Source of the DNA: Flavobacterium noncentrifugens
GTDB taxonomy: Bacteria > Bacteroidota > Bacteroidia > Flavobacteriales > Flavobacteriaceae
NCBI RefSeq assembly: GCF_900100375.1
Contig: NZ_FNEZ01000005.1
Location: 186,001 to 250,000, forward strand
Reading direction: 5' to 3'
Length of the DNA stretch: 64,000 bases
In this document: in pieces, positions 51,649 to 61,199 of the stretch
How the letters are laid out: every line of letters begins with the position of its first letter
Numbering within the stretch: the stretch's first letter is position 1
The notes under the pieces: model-generated
Databases searched by the model: none
What the model was told of the DNA's origin: nothing
Seen by the model: the letters and a program-made list of their open reading frames with translations, nothing else
Program-made: the position numbers and the translations under genes

Positions 51649-51716
51649 CCCCGATTGAGGCGGTATCCTCGCAGCGCAGCGGAGAGATAAAGCCGAAAGC
51701 GGGAAAAAGCTCCTGA
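51646..51716 (+). repeat. TAGCCCCGAT-type structured repeat, copy 2 (short arm)
   Basis: TAGCCCCGATTGAGGCGG, then a short ATCCTC...GAGAGAT hairpin around GCGCAGCG, then GCCGAAAGCGGG and AAAAGCTCCTGAA. Its first TAG is the stop codon of the nuclease gene. It fills nearly all of the convergent spacer before rodA. Confidence 0.72.
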
Positions 51717-51728
51717 AAAAATAAAAAC

Positions 51729-52985
51729 CTACCATTCATTAACTTTATTTGCATCCATTTTGAGGAATATGAACAGCAAGATCGTAAATCCCCAAAGTCC
51801 CGATCCACCGTAGGAAAAGAACGGAAGCGGCACACCAATCGTAGGGAAAATCCCTGCAACCATTGCGATATTGATGAAAAAGTGGATGAATAAAACGCCT
51901 GCGACACAATAACCATACACGCGGCTGAATTTGGTTTTCTGTCGTTCAGAAAGGTAAATGATCCTGAAAATGAGCGCTAAAAATAAGGCGATCACAACCA
52001 TACAGCCTAAAAATCCCCATTCTTCGCCAACCGTTGTAAAGATGTAATCGGTGTGTTGTTCGGGAACGAAACCGCCTTTGGTTTGTGTGCCTTCGAGAAA
52101 CCCTTTTCCCAACCAGCCGCCTGATCCTATGGCGATTTCAGATTGGTTTGTATTGTATCCGATGCCTTTCATATCGACTTCCTTTCCAAGCAAAATGTTG
52201 AAACGGTCTCGGTGGTGCTGCTTGAAAACGTTGTCAAAAATGTAATCTACAGAAAATACAAAACCCGAACAAAGGACCAATACGATTGCGCTGGCGACAA
52301 TATTCCGGTCAACGAGCCTGCTTCTTAAATACACAAGTGCAATCACGACAATGGCCATTAAAATGACGGCCCAGGGTTCGAAAACCAATGACAATACAAA
52401 TAGAATTATGGCGATAAATCCGGTCCATAAGTACCATGCCGGCAAACCTTCGCGGTACAATACGAGTACGAACATCGCATAGATCAAGGCACTTCCGGGA
52501 TCATGCGGAATAATTAAAATCACGGGTAAAAAGATGATTCCCAGCGCTTGTATTTGCCGGTTGACATCTTTTAAATTGACCTGCACGTCGCTTAAATATT
52601 TGGCTAAAGCCAATGCGGTTGCGGCTTTTGCAAACTCTGCGGGCTGGATTCCGAAAGACCCAAATGAATACCAGTTGGCTTGTCCTTTTACCGTTTTTCC
52701 AAAAACAAACAATCCTGCGAGCGATAATAGTGCAACCCCAAAAATAATACTTGAGAATTTTTCGTAGAATTTTCCGTCAACGGATAGGATGATAATGATC
52801 AACGGAATCGTTAATGCAATGTACATCAGCTGTTTGCCGTAAAATTGGCTCAGGTCAAAAATAGCAGTTTCCTCACCGGTCGATAGCGATGACGAATAGA
52901 TGTTGAACCAGCCCATCAGTACCAAAAGGATGTACAAAATGACGCTGATCCAGTCGAGGTTGCTTTTGACGCTTTGGTTTTTCAT
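51729..52985 (-). CDS. rodA: Rod-shape peptidoglycan glycosyltransferase RodA
   Basis: 418 aa SEDS-family protein with about ten membrane helices. FGSFGIQPAEFAKAATALALAKYL and IPHDPGSALIYAMFVLVLY (with the catalytic-site Asp), YNTNQSEIAIGSGGWLGKGFLEGTQTKGGFVPEQHTDYIF and VPLPFFSYGGSGLW are diagnostic. It polymerises glycan strands with its partner PBP2, whose gene ends where rodA begins (one-base overlap). Last gene of the shape operon. Confidence 0.96.
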   Translation of the reverse strand: MKNQSVKSNLDWISVILYILLVLMGWFNIYSSSLSTGEETAIFDLSQFYGKQLMYIALTIPLIIIILSVDGKFYEKFSSIIFGVALLSLAGLFVFGKTVKGQANWYSFGSFGIQPAEFAKAATALALAKYLSDVQVNLKDVNRQIQALGIIFLPVILIIPHDPGSALIYAMFVLVLYREGLPAWYLWTGFIAIILFVLSLVFEPWAVILMAIVVIALVYLRSRLVDRNIVASAIVLVLCSGFVFSVDYIFDNVFKQHHRDRFNILLGKEVDMKGIGYNTNQSEIAIGSGGWLGKGFLEGTQTKGGFVPEQHTDYIFTTVGEEWGFLGCMVVIALFLALIFRIIYLSERQKTKFSRVYGYCVAGVLFIHFFINIAMVAGIFPTIGVPLPFFSYGGSGLWGFTILLFIFLKMDANKVNEW

Positions 52986-54907
52986 TAGTTTTCAGTTTCG
53001 GCATCATCCGGCTTTTGCGCTGCCGATTTTGTCAATTCAGGCTTTGACAGCAAAAGGCTGTCGGTTTCTTTCTTGCCGGTATATTTTGCATATTCGCCCT
53101 GAAGGCTGCCTTCGAGCATGCGTTTTTCAAGGTCGGTGCGTGTGATTTTTCCACGAATGTATTTTTCGATCATCAAACTCGCAATCGGTCCGGCCCAACG
53201 CGCGCCCCAATAACCGTTTTCTACGAATACTGCGATAGCAATCTTCGGATTGTCTTTTGGCGCAAATGCTACGAAAATCGAGTGATCCTGAAGTTTGACG
53301 CGTTTTCCGTTGATTTTCGCAAAGTTTTCAGCAGTTCCGGTTTTACCGCAAATTTCGATGCCTTCTACTTGTAAAGCATGCGCCGTTCCTTTATTGTAAA
53401 CGTCAAATAATCCGGAAACGACAGGTTCGAAATATTTATGGTTGACTGTCGTTACGTGTTTGGTTGTGAATTTTTTATCGATTTTTTCGCCTTCGATTTT
53501 CCTGATGATGTGAGGCGTATAATAAAAACCACGATTCGCTACGGCCGCCATCATGTTGGCCAATTGAATCGGCGTCATTAATACTTCTCCTTGTCCGATC
53601 GAGTTCGAAACAATAGCTGTGCTTCTCCAGCCGCCATTAGGGTAAATGCGTTTGTAAGTTTTGGATGTTGGCGCTTTTCCTTTTCTGCCCGTAGGCAAAT
53701 CATAGCCCATGAATTGGCCCAGGCCGAAACTTTTTAAATGGCCGCTCCACACATCGACACCATCAGCCGGGCGAACGAATTTATTGATCGTGCGCATGTA
53801 AGTGCTGGCAAAATAGGTGTTGCAGGATTCGTAAATTCCACGGTGCAACTGCATCACGCCGCCGTGACAGTGGCATTTCATAAATCTTCCGCGTGCATAA
53901 CTGAAACCGTGGTTGCAGACAAAAGCCGTATTTTCATCGATGACGCCTTCTTGCAAACCGATCAATCCGGTGAGAATTTTGAATGGCGATCCTGGCGGAT
54001 ATTCTGCCAATAAACCGCGGTCATATAAAGGTTTTGCAATCGAATCGCGGTACAGCATCGTGTAATTTTTCGAACGCTGTCTTCCGACCAATATCGATGG
54101 ATCGTAAGATGGTGCGGTTACCAAAGCCAGGATTTCTCCGGTTTTTGGTTCGATCGCTACAATTCCGCCACGCTTGTTAATCATTAATTCTTCACCATAT
54201 TGCTGTAAAACCGCATCAATTGTTAAATTAATATCTTCGCCCTGAACGGCAATCGTATCGAATTTTCCTTCTTTATAGGAGCCGATTTCGCGGTTGTATT
54301 TGTCTTTCTGGATGTATTTTACGCCTTTGATTCCGCGCAAGACGGTTTCGTAGCTTTCTTCAACACCTTGTTTTCCAAGCAAATCCCCGCTGAGATAGTA
54401 TGGATTTTTCTTTACAGTTCCTTCGCTGGCCTGTGTGATAAATCCGAAGACATTCGCCCCGAATTTCACCTGATAATCACGTAACGATCTTTTCTGAATG
54501 TAGAATCCAGGGAATTTCCTGATCTTTTCCTGAAAGGCAGCAAATTCGGCTTTGTTTAATTGCGGTAAGAAAACCGAAGGAAGTCGCGGACTGTATACTT
54601 TTGCTTTCGCAATGATCCGGATGTAATCCTCTTTTTTGATATTCAGCAAATGGCAAAATTCAAGCGTATCGATGTTTTTCAGATCGCGCGGAATCACCAT
54701 GATGTCATAAGATGGCTGATTCGCAACCATTAATTTCCCGTTTCGGTCATAAATGTAACCGCGCTCCGGATAATCATACTGGATCTTGATCGCGTTGTTG
54801 TCTGATTTTAATTTAAACGTGTCATCGATCACCTGAAGGTAAAACAGCCTCAAAATCAGCAAGATCGTTGCAACAATTATGATGGTCGGCAATAATACTT
54901 TTCTCAT
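52985..54907 (-). CDS. mrdA: Penicillin-binding protein 2
   Basis: 640 aa class B PBP. An N-terminal membrane helix is followed by the pedestal domain (about 40-220) and the transpeptidase domain: SPFK (SxxK, active-site Ser) in YPPGSPFKILTG, SCN (SxN) in YESCNTYFAST, and KTG in EICGKTGTAEN. It cross-links elongating peptidoglycan with RodA. Its start overlaps the mreD end by 4 bp. Confidence 0.96.
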   Translation of the reverse strand: MRKVLLPTIIIVATILLILRLFYLQVIDDTFKLKSDNNAIKIQYDYPERGYIYDRNGKLMVANQPSYDIMVIPRDLKNIDTLEFCHLLNIKKEDYIRIIAKAKVYSPRLPSVFLPQLNKAEFAAFQEKIRKFPGFYIQKRSLRDYQVKFGANVFGFITQASEGTVKKNPYYLSGDLLGKQGVEESYETVLRGIKGVKYIQKDKYNREIGSYKEGKFDTIAVQGEDINLTIDAVLQQYGEELMINKRGGIVAIEPKTGEILALVTAPSYDPSILVGRQRSKNYTMLYRDSIAKPLYDRGLLAEYPPGSPFKILTGLIGLQEGVIDENTAFVCNHGFSYARGRFMKCHCHGGVMQLHRGIYESCNTYFASTYMRTINKFVRPADGVDVWSGHLKSFGLGQFMGYDLPTGRKGKAPTSKTYKRIYPNGGWRSTAIVSNSIGQGEVLMTPIQLANMMAAVANRGFYYTPHIIRKIEGEKIDKKFTTKHVTTVNHKYFEPVVSGLFDVYNKGTAHALQVEGIEICGKTGTAENFAKINGKRVKLQDHSIFVAFAPKDNPKIAIAVFVENGYWGARWAGPIASLMIEKYIRGKITRTDLEKRMLEGSLQGEYAKYTGKKETDSLLLSKPELTKSAAQKPDDAETEN

Positions 54908-55410
54908 CGTTTCCCTGGCTTAATAATGTAGATGATCGTGATGCAAAGAATGATGGTGAAAATGGTGCTGAGTAAGGTTTTTAGTAAGATTTCCGGCAGG
55001 AAATTGAGCTTAAAAATCTCTAGTAAAAACAATACGAAATGGTGGATGACAACGGCAATTAAAATGAATGAAAACCTTTCGGGCGTTAGAACATCATTCA
55101 GCCGAACCGTTTGGTATTCATAACTCAACCCGAATGAAAACTTAAAGATGTAAGGCCTGCAGAAAGCCAGGACAACGCAGGCAGCCGCATGTACGCCGCC
55201 GGAATTGCAGAACATATCCATAATAATTCCCAGGAAGAAACTCGCAAGCAAGAGTCCGTATTTGTTTCCGTTTACCGGATATAAAATGATGAACAGCATG
55301 TATGGATACGGATTGATGTATCCCAAAAAGTTGATGTTGTTGAAAATGAGGATTTGTGCCGCAAGCAGCAAAATAAACCGGGCGATATTGACCAATACGG
55401 CACTATTCAT
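54904..55410 (-). CDS. mreD: Rod-shape protein MreD
   Basis: 168 aa with about five membrane spans (ILLLAAQILIFNNINFLGYINPYPYMLFI at the N-terminus is typical for Bacteroidota MreD). It bridges MreB/MreC and the PBP2-RodA synthase. Coupled to mreC upstream by an 8-bp overlap and to mrdA downstream by a 4-bp overlap. Confidence 0.9.
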   Translation of the reverse strand: MNSAVLVNIARFILLLAAQILIFNNINFLGYINPYPYMLFIILYPVNGNKYGLLLASFFLGIIMDMFCNSGGVHAAACVVLAFCRPYIFKFSFGLSYEYQTVRLNDVLTPERFSFILIAVVIHHFVLFLLEIFKLNFLPEILLKTLLSTIFTIILCITIIYIIKPGKR

Positions 55411-56224
55411 TTTCTTTTTTCTCTAAATTCAACACTTCTTCACGGTCTTTACTTTTGATGATGTATACATGTCCAAGATTGGTCATGTCGTTGAACAATT
55501 TAATGTTCAAAGTGTAATAATTCGTTTGGTTGTCGATGTAAATTTTATCAATTGTTCCAATTCCGATATTTGCAGGAAAAATCACCGATTGTCCACCGGT
55601 TACGATGGTGTCGCCTTTTCTAACTGAAGCCAGCCTTGGAATATCAATTAACTGAACAAATCCCGTGCTTTTCCCGTTCCAGACTAAAGAGCCAAAATGG
55701 TTTGATTTTTTGATTTTTGCATTAATCTGCGATTTCACATTCAGGATGCTTAAAACCGTTGCATAGTTTTTTGAAGTTTTGTCGATAATTCCGACGATTC
55801 CCGCACTGTTCACGACGCCCATATCAGGTTGCACTCCGGCTGCGGAACCACTGTTAAGCGTCAGGTAATTTTCCTGTGAATTATATGAGTTGTGGATGAC
55901 TTTTGAAACGATGATGTTGACTTTATCCACACCTTTGATGCTGTCGATTTTCGGGATGGAAGTGGTATCTTTTGCGTTGAATAACAAACTTTTTAGTCTT
56001 GCATTTTCTATCGCGAGTTCTTCATTCTGGTCTTTCAAACGCAAGTATTCACTAAATGAATTGATCTGTTCATACACGCCGCCTGTAAGGAAATTCGCAG
56101 AAGAAATGACTTTGCTTCTATGAAACGAATGCGCCTGAACGGTCAAGACTAACGAAATTCCCAAAAGCAGCAAAAACAGCAATCGATGGCTGTTTTTAAA
56201 TATAAAATTAAATATTTGCTGCAT
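55403..56224 (-). CDS. mreC: Rod-shape protein MreC
   Basis: 273 aa. An N-terminal membrane helix (LLFLLLLGISLVLTVQAHSF) precedes a coiled coil (EYLRLKDQNEELAIENARLKSLLF) and the periplasmic beta domain (YLTLNSGSAAGVQPDMGVVNSAGIVGII, VRKGDTIVTGGQSVIFPANIGIGTI). It activates PBP2 within the elongasome. Follows mreB by 87 bp. Confidence 0.94.
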   Translation of the reverse strand: MQQIFNFIFKNSHRLLFLLLLGISLVLTVQAHSFHRSKVISSANFLTGGVYEQINSFSEYLRLKDQNEELAIENARLKSLLFNAKDTTSIPKIDSIKGVDKVNIIVSKVIHNSYNSQENYLTLNSGSAAGVQPDMGVVNSAGIVGIIDKTSKNYATVLSILNVKSQINAKIKKSNHFGSLVWNGKSTGFVQLIDIPRLASVRKGDTIVTGGQSVIFPANIGIGTIDKIYIDNQTNYYTLNIKLFNDMTNLGHVYIIKSKDREEVLNLEKKENE

Positions 56225-56311
56225 TTTTTTTTAGTGTTCAGGGATCAGTACGCCTTTTTTATTTTGGACGAAATCCAACAATAAAACCGTTTCCGAAAAA
56301 TTAAAAATCTG

Positions 56312-57340
56312 CTATTTGATTAAAATGCTTCTGAATTTAGGAATGTTCTTCAAGGCCATTCCGGTTCCGCGAACAACGGCCCTTAACGGATCTTCGGCAA
56401 TGTAAACCGGAAGGTCTGTTTTTTGGGAGATGCGTTTGTCGAGTCCACGAAGCATTGATCCACCGCCGGCAAGATAAATTCCGGTATTGTAAATATCTGC
56501 TGCCAATTCTGGTGGCGTTTGTGATAAAGTTTCCATAACCGCATCTTCAATACGCTGGATCGATTTATCTAACGCTTTCGCGATTTCTCTGTATGAAACG
56601 TCAACCTGTTTTGGTTTTCCTGTTAAAAGGTCACGGCCTTGAACCGACATTTCGTCTGGAGGCGTTTCGAGTTCTTCTAAAGCAGCTCCGATGGTAATTT
56701 TGATTTTTTCTGCAGTCGCTTCCCCAACAAATAAGTTGTGCTGCGTTCTCATATAATAAACGATATCATTCGTGAAAACGTCACCGGCAATTTTCACCGA
56801 TTTGTCACAAACGATTCCGCCCAAAGCGATCACTGCAATTTCTGTAGTTCCACCACCGATATCAACAATCATGTTTCCTTTTGGCTGCATGATGTCGATT
56901 CCGATACCAATCGCTGCGGCCATTGGCTCGTGAATTAAGTACACTTCTTTTCCGTTGACGCGCTCACAGGATTCTTTTACGGCGCGCATTTCCACTTCCG
57001 TAATTCCGGACGGAATGCAAACAACCATGCGAAGGGCAGGCGTAAACATCCTTTTTTTCAATGCCGGAATGCTTTTGATAAACATGGAGATCATCTTTTC
57101 AGAAGCGTCAAAATCGGCAATAACCCCATCTTTCAAAGGCCTGATGGTTTTGATGTTTTCATGTGTTTTACCCTGCATCATGTTGGCTTCCTTACCAACG
57201 GCGATGATTTTGCCGGATACGCGATCACGGGCAACTATCGACGGACTGTCGATCACGACTTTGTCATTATGAATGATCAGCGTGTTGGCGGTACCAAGGT
57301 CTATCGCAATATCCTCGGTCATGAAATCAAAAAATCCCAT
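56312..57340 (-). CDS. mreB: Actin-like rod-shape protein MreB
   Basis: 342 aa. FMTEDIAIDLGTANTLI (phosphate 1), IVDIGGGTTEIAVIALGG (phosphate 2) and GIYLAGGGSMLRGLDKRI (adenosine motif) are the actin-fold signatures, and EPMAAAIGIGIDIMQPKGNM fits MreB. It forms membrane-bound filaments that guide side-wall synthesis. It follows purH by 55 bp. Confidence 0.97.
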   Translation of the reverse strand: MGFFDFMTEDIAIDLGTANTLIIHNDKVVIDSPSIVARDRVSGKIIAVGKEANMMQGKTHENIKTIRPLKDGVIADFDASEKMISMFIKSIPALKKRMFTPALRMVVCIPSGITEVEMRAVKESCERVNGKEVYLIHEPMAAAIGIGIDIMQPKGNMIVDIGGGTTEIAVIALGGIVCDKSVKIAGDVFTNDIVYYMRTQHNLFVGEATAEKIKITIGAALEELETPPDEMSVQGRDLLTGKPKQVDVSYREIAKALDKSIQRIEDAVMETLSQTPPELAADIYNTGIYLAGGGSMLRGLDKRISQKTDLPVYIAEDPLRAVVRGTGMALKNIPKFRSILIK

Positions 57341-57395
57341 AAGTCTTTTAAGGGTTTAAATTGTTATAAATTTTTAACGCACAAAGTTAAACAAA

Positions 57396-58922
57396 TTAAT
57401 GTTTAAAATGACGCGTTCCGGTAAATACCATCGCAACTTTATTTTCATTGCAATAGTCAATACTCAATTGGTCTTTTATCGATCCGCCGGGCTGGATTAC
57501 GGCTGTAATTCCGGCATTTTTTGCGATCTCCACACAATCCGGAAAAGGGAAAAATGCGTCGCTCGCCATCACCGCGCCATGCAAATCAAAATGAAAAGTA
57601 TTTGCTTTTTCAATCGCCTGGTTCAACGCATCGACACGTGATGTTTGTCCGGTTCCGGAAGCGATCAAGGTGCGGTTTTTTGCAAAAACGATCGTGTTCG
57701 ATTTGGTGTTCTTGCAAACTTTAGATGCAAATAATAAGTCTTCAATTTCTTCGGCAGTCGGGGCTGTGTTGGTAACGGTTTTTAAGTGGCCTTTATTGTC
57801 GGTGACTTTGTTTTTATCCTGGACTAAAAATCCGTTTAAAGCGGTTCGAACCTGTTTTTGAGGAAGTTCGACATCTTTCTGGATTAAAATAATCCTGTTT
57901 TTCTTTTGTTCTAATATTTTCACCGCTTCATCATCGTATGAAGGTGCGATCACAACTTCGCAAAATAAACTGTTGATTTCCTCGGCAGTTGCTGCGTCGA
58001 TATTTCCATTTGCAATTAAAACGCCGCCAAATGCCGATGTCGGATCTCCGGCCAAAGCATCCAAATAAGCTTGTTTCATCGAGCTTCTTGTCGCCAATCC
58101 GCAAGCATTATTGTGTTTTAAAATCGCAAAAGTCGGGTCGTTGTCTTTGAATTCGGCGATTAAATTTACGGCGGCATCAACATCCAATAAATTGTTGTAT
58201 GACAACTCCTTTCCGTGCAATTTGGTAAACATCGCATCAAAATCCCCGAAGAAAAATCCTTTTTGGTGTGGATTTTCGCCATATCTTAAAACCTGTCCGT
58301 TCGCAATGCTTTCTTTGTAAAAAGTATCGTCGGTGTTGAAATAATTGAAAATCGTAGTATCATAATGGGACGAAACGTGGAATGCTTTCGTTGCAAACGC
58401 TTTTCTGTTTTCCAATGTCAACGCGCCGTTTTGCTCGGAAATTAAATCCAATAATTGGGAATATTGGTCTACCGAAGCCACGATTACGGTGTCTTTAAAA
58501 TTTTTCGCTGCCGCGCGGATTAAAGAAATGCCACCAATATCGATTTTTTCAATGATATCAGCCTCTGATGCGCCCGAAGCCACTGTTTTTTCAAATGGAT
58601 ATAAGTCGACAATGACAAGGTCAATCTGCGGAATATTGTATTCTTCCATTTGCTGCACATCGCCTTCGTGGTCTTGTCGGTTTAAAATGCCGCCGAATAT
58701 TTTCGGGTGCAATGTTTTGACACGTCCGCCCAAAATCGACGGATACGAAGTCACGTCTTCAACTGGAACTACAGGAATTCCTAAATTTTTTATGAATTCC
58801 TCGGTTCCCCCGGTAGAATAAAAAGTAACGTTTTGTTCGTGTAGTTTGCGAACAATTGGCTCCAGCCCGTCTTTTGAAAAGACCGAGATCAGCGCTGATT
58901 TGATGATTTTTGTTGTGCTCAT
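57396..58922 (-). CDS. purH: Bifunctional AICAR transformylase / IMP cyclohydrolase
   Basis: 508 aa. The N-terminal IMP cyclohydrolase (MGS-like) domain starts KSALISVFSKDGLEPIVRKL with STGGTEEFIKNLGIPV. The C-terminal AICAR transformylase has LRYGENPHQKG, ILKHNNACGLA and AVMASDAFFPFPDCVE, ending VMVFTGTRHFKH. It performs the last two steps of IMP synthesis. An exact promoter lies upstream, so it probably heads the mre operon. Confidence 0.97.
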   Translation of the reverse strand: MSTTKIIKSALISVFSKDGLEPIVRKLHEQNVTFYSTGGTEEFIKNLGIPVVPVEDVTSYPSILGGRVKTLHPKIFGGILNRQDHEGDVQQMEEYNIPQIDLVIVDLYPFEKTVASGASEADIIEKIDIGGISLIRAAAKNFKDTVIVASVDQYSQLLDLISEQNGALTLENRKAFATKAFHVSSHYDTTIFNYFNTDDTFYKESIANGQVLRYGENPHQKGFFFGDFDAMFTKLHGKELSYNNLLDVDAAVNLIAEFKDNDPTFAILKHNNACGLATRSSMKQAYLDALAGDPTSAFGGVLIANGNIDAATAEEINSLFCEVVIAPSYDDEAVKILEQKKNRIILIQKDVELPQKQVRTALNGFLVQDKNKVTDNKGHLKTVTNTAPTAEEIEDLLFASKVCKNTKSNTIVFAKNRTLIASGTGQTSRVDALNQAIEKANTFHFDLHGAVMASDAFFPFPDCVEIAKNAGITAVIQPGGSIKDQLSIDYCNENKVAMVFTGTRHFKH

Positions 58923-58945
58923 TTTTGTAGTTGTGTATGAAGCCG

Positions 58946-58973
58946 CAAAAGTAGTTTTTTTCTACCGAACAAA
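58946..58973 (-). promoter_or_regulatory. Promoter of the purH-mre operon
   Basis: On the minus strand TTTG (58970-58973) is followed after 16 bp by TACTTTTG (58946-58953), an exact TAnnTTTG box, 24 bp upstream of the purH start codon. Confidence 0.75.
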
Positions 58974-59032
58974 GTCTTGGTTTTTTTAAAATTTTTGGAC
59001 TTTTTGCCAATAAAAATCAGACAATACAACGG

Positions 59033-59905
59033 TTAATCAACAACACTCTTAATTTGCAGTTTGTACCCTTTGCCATGAACGTTTATGAGCTGAACGGAAA
59101 CATCCGATTCTAATTTTTTTCGGAGTTTTGAGATAAAAACATCAAGACTTCGGCCAACGATAATGCCGTCGTCTTCCCAGATTTCTTTTTGCAACCTGCT
59201 TCTGTCGATGGTTTCATTCGGATTTTCTGCAAATATTAACAGCAGCCTGTTTTCTTTTGTCGTTAGATTCATCGTTTTTTCAGTTGTAATAAGATGCTTT
59301 TTTTCAACATCAAAAAGGATGGCTCCAATGCTAATGGTTTGATTGGAATTTATAAGTTTCCCAGGTTGCATTTTCTTTTTGCGAAAGTGGAAAACAATCA
59401 AAGGGAAAAACAGTATGACGGCCAATAGCGAGATTGAAACAGCTTCTTTTTTAAGATCCGGAGCAGTTTCCCGAAATTTGATGTACACCATATAACACCC
59501 ATAAGGCAGGTTGCGGCCCAAACACGGAGTGGCGGTTTTTGTTTCACGATTAGAAACATCATATCCATAAACGACTTCATGGTGGTCGCAATCCAAAACA
59601 TTTACGATGTAATCTGTATCATTGCTTTCGGCAAATGTTTTCCGGATGATGGCCACAAGCGCATTGGGTTCGATGGCAAATTTCTTCTCGAATTGCAATT
59701 CGTATGATTTGTCCGAAAGCTTCTTTACTGGCAATACGCGTGAAGTGCTATCGCCAGCCTGAAGCAAAATCGCATCACCGATTTTCCTGATTTCGATTTC
59801 GCGTTTTGCCAAATTATAATCGGCTTTGTTTTTTGTTTTGATCAGAAAATAAAATCCACCGAGCAAAAAAACCGCAAATAAAAAGAATGCATATCTGATT
59901 TTCAT
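59033..59905 (-). CDS. Membrane-anchored winged-helix transcriptional regulator
   Basis: 290 aa. Two membrane helices (about 5-22 and 158-176) enclose an extracytoplasmic domain with three Cys (DCDHH, TPCLGRNLPYGCY), and the C-terminal ~95 residues are an OmpR-type DNA-binding domain (IGAILFDVEKKHLI, LTTKENRLLLIFAENPNETIDRS, SLDVFISKLRKKL, INVHGKGYKL). It would sense something outside and bind DNA directly from the membrane, as ToxR-like regulators do but with the order of domains reversed. It is divergent from the propeller lipoprotein gene, which may be a partner or a target. Signal unknown. Confidence 0.87.
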   Translation of the reverse strand: MKIRYAFFLFAVFLLGGFYFLIKTKNKADYNLAKREIEIRKIGDAILLQAGDSTSRVLPVKKLSDKSYELQFEKKFAIEPNALVAIIRKTFAESNDTDYIVNVLDCDHHEVVYGYDVSNRETKTATPCLGRNLPYGCYMVYIKFRETAPDLKKEAVSISLLAVILFFPLIVFHFRKKKMQPGKLINSNQTISIGAILFDVEKKHLITTEKTMNLTTKENRLLLIFAENPNETIDRSRLQKEIWEDDGIIVGRSLDVFISKLRKKLESDVSVQLINVHGKGYKLQIKSVVD

Positions 59906-59988
59906 ATTTCAAAAGTCCAGCTTTTTTCGAATATGTGGCCCTGTTTCTGAAAAATTTTACAAAATTTACATTTCTTTTTACACCGATG

Positions 59989-60022
59989 TTGCGGATGTCC
60001 AGCGTAAGAACGTGTAGGTTTG
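59989..60022 (+). promoter_or_regulatory. Promoter of the propeller lipoprotein gene
   Basis: TTG (59989-59991) and TAGGTTTG (60015-60022) are 23 bp apart. The -7 box is an exact TAnnTTTG and lies 30 bp upstream of the ATG at 60053. Confidence 0.65.
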
Positions 60023-60052
60023 CGTGGTTATAAATATCTAATAAACAGCAAT

Positions 60053-61132
60053 ATGAAAACTATTTTCCAACTCCATCTGATCTTTGTGTTCGTTTTTGTG
60101 TCTTCGTGCAACGGGCAGCCAAAAGCGCAAATTTCCGATCAAACAGTCCAAACAAAAAACATGGCCTGGTCGGCACCGACGGTTTATGGGCCAATGCCGA
60201 AACCGGTTGTTCAGATCAGCCAGTACATCCGACGGATGGTTCAGGATAAGGACGGAAATATCTGGTTTGGCACCAACGGTGATGGCGTGTGCCGTTTTGA
60301 CGGAAAAAACTATGTGTATTTTTCGCCGACAGATTTGCGCAGTGGTTTTGGTGGCGAAATTGTCAGAGGCATTGTGCAGGATGAAAGCAATCAGATTTGG
60401 TTTGCAACAAATAATGGGGTAACGCTTTACGACGGAAATCAATTCACGAATTTTACCACAAAAGACGGATTGCCCAACAATCAGGTCTGGAGCATTTTAA
60501 AAGACAATTCAGGTAAGCTTTGGATTGGCACGGAAGGCGGTGTTTCGTGCTACGACGGAAAATCGTTTGTAAATTTTGCCGTTCCCGAAGCCGATCTTTC
60601 GAAATCTCCAAACGCATATCCGGCTTCAAAATTAATCAACAGCATTTTTCAGGATGCTGCCGGAAACATCTGGTTTGGTTCCAATGGCAATGGCGCCTAT
60701 CGTTTTGACGGAAAATCGCTCGTCAATTTTTCGGAGAAAGACGGCCTTTGTGACAATTTTGTGCAATGCATTATGCAGGATAAAACTGGAAACCTATGGT
60801 TTGGGACCCGATTTGGCGGTATGAGCCGTTACGACGGAAAAGCATTTGAAAATTTTACAGAAAACAACGGACTCAAAAATAATTTTGTCTGGACGATTTC
60901 AGAAGACAAAGCCGGAAATCTCTGGATTGGAAGCGCAGGCGGCGGATTGACGCGCTATGACGGAAAATCGTTTGCAAATTATATCGAAAAAGACGGACTT
61001 CCGAATAAATATGTTCAAAGTATTTTAGAAGACAAGGATGGAAAACTCTGGATCGGCACTTCTGGCGGCGCTTTTACATTCGATGGAAAAACGTTTATCA
61101 ACATCACAAGGATTGCGCCCGACGGTTGTTGA
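60053..61132 (+). CDS. Seven-repeat regulator-propeller lipoprotein (no kinase)
   Basis: 359 aa from ATG 60053, chosen because MKTIFQLHLIFVFVFVSSC is a lipoprotein signal (Cys19). The rest is seven Reg_prop-type repeats, each with D.xGNIWFGT followed by a YDGKxFxNF strand (for example DKDGNIWFGTNGDGVCRFDG, DNSGKLWIGTEGGVSCYDG), enough for one complete seven-bladed propeller. Such blades normally form the periplasmic sensor of hybrid two-component systems, but here no membrane helix, kinase or output domain follows. It could present a ligand-sensing domain to the divergent regulator or to the downstream permease. Confidence 0.88.
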   Translation: MKTIFQLHLIFVFVFVSSCNGQPKAQISDQTVQTKNMAWSAPTVYGPMPKPVVQISQYIRRMVQDKDGNIWFGTNGDGVCRFDGKNYVYFSPTDLRSGFGGEIVRGIVQDESNQIWFATNNGVTLYDGNQFTNFTTKDGLPNNQVWSILKDNSGKLWIGTEGGVSCYDGKSFVNFAVPEADLSKSPNAYPASKLINSIFQDAAGNIWFGSNGNGAYRFDGKSLVNFSEKDGLCDNFVQCIMQDKTGNLWFGTRFGGMSRYDGKAFENFTENNGLKNNFVWTISEDKAGNLWIGSAGGGLTRYDGKSFANYIEKDGLPNKYVQSILEDKDGKLWIGTSGGAFTFDGKTFINITRIAPDGC

Positions 61133-61199
61133 TTTTTTTTGATAACGATGTGCGCTTTTGCAGTCGAATGTCTTAAATTTGAAGAGCAAAAAACACACT

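Noticed and set aside
60053..61132. Propeller gene as a truncated hybrid two-component sensor
   Set aside because: Seven complete repeats give a closed propeller, it starts with its own lipoprotein signal and stops cleanly; no kinase remnants follow in any frame.
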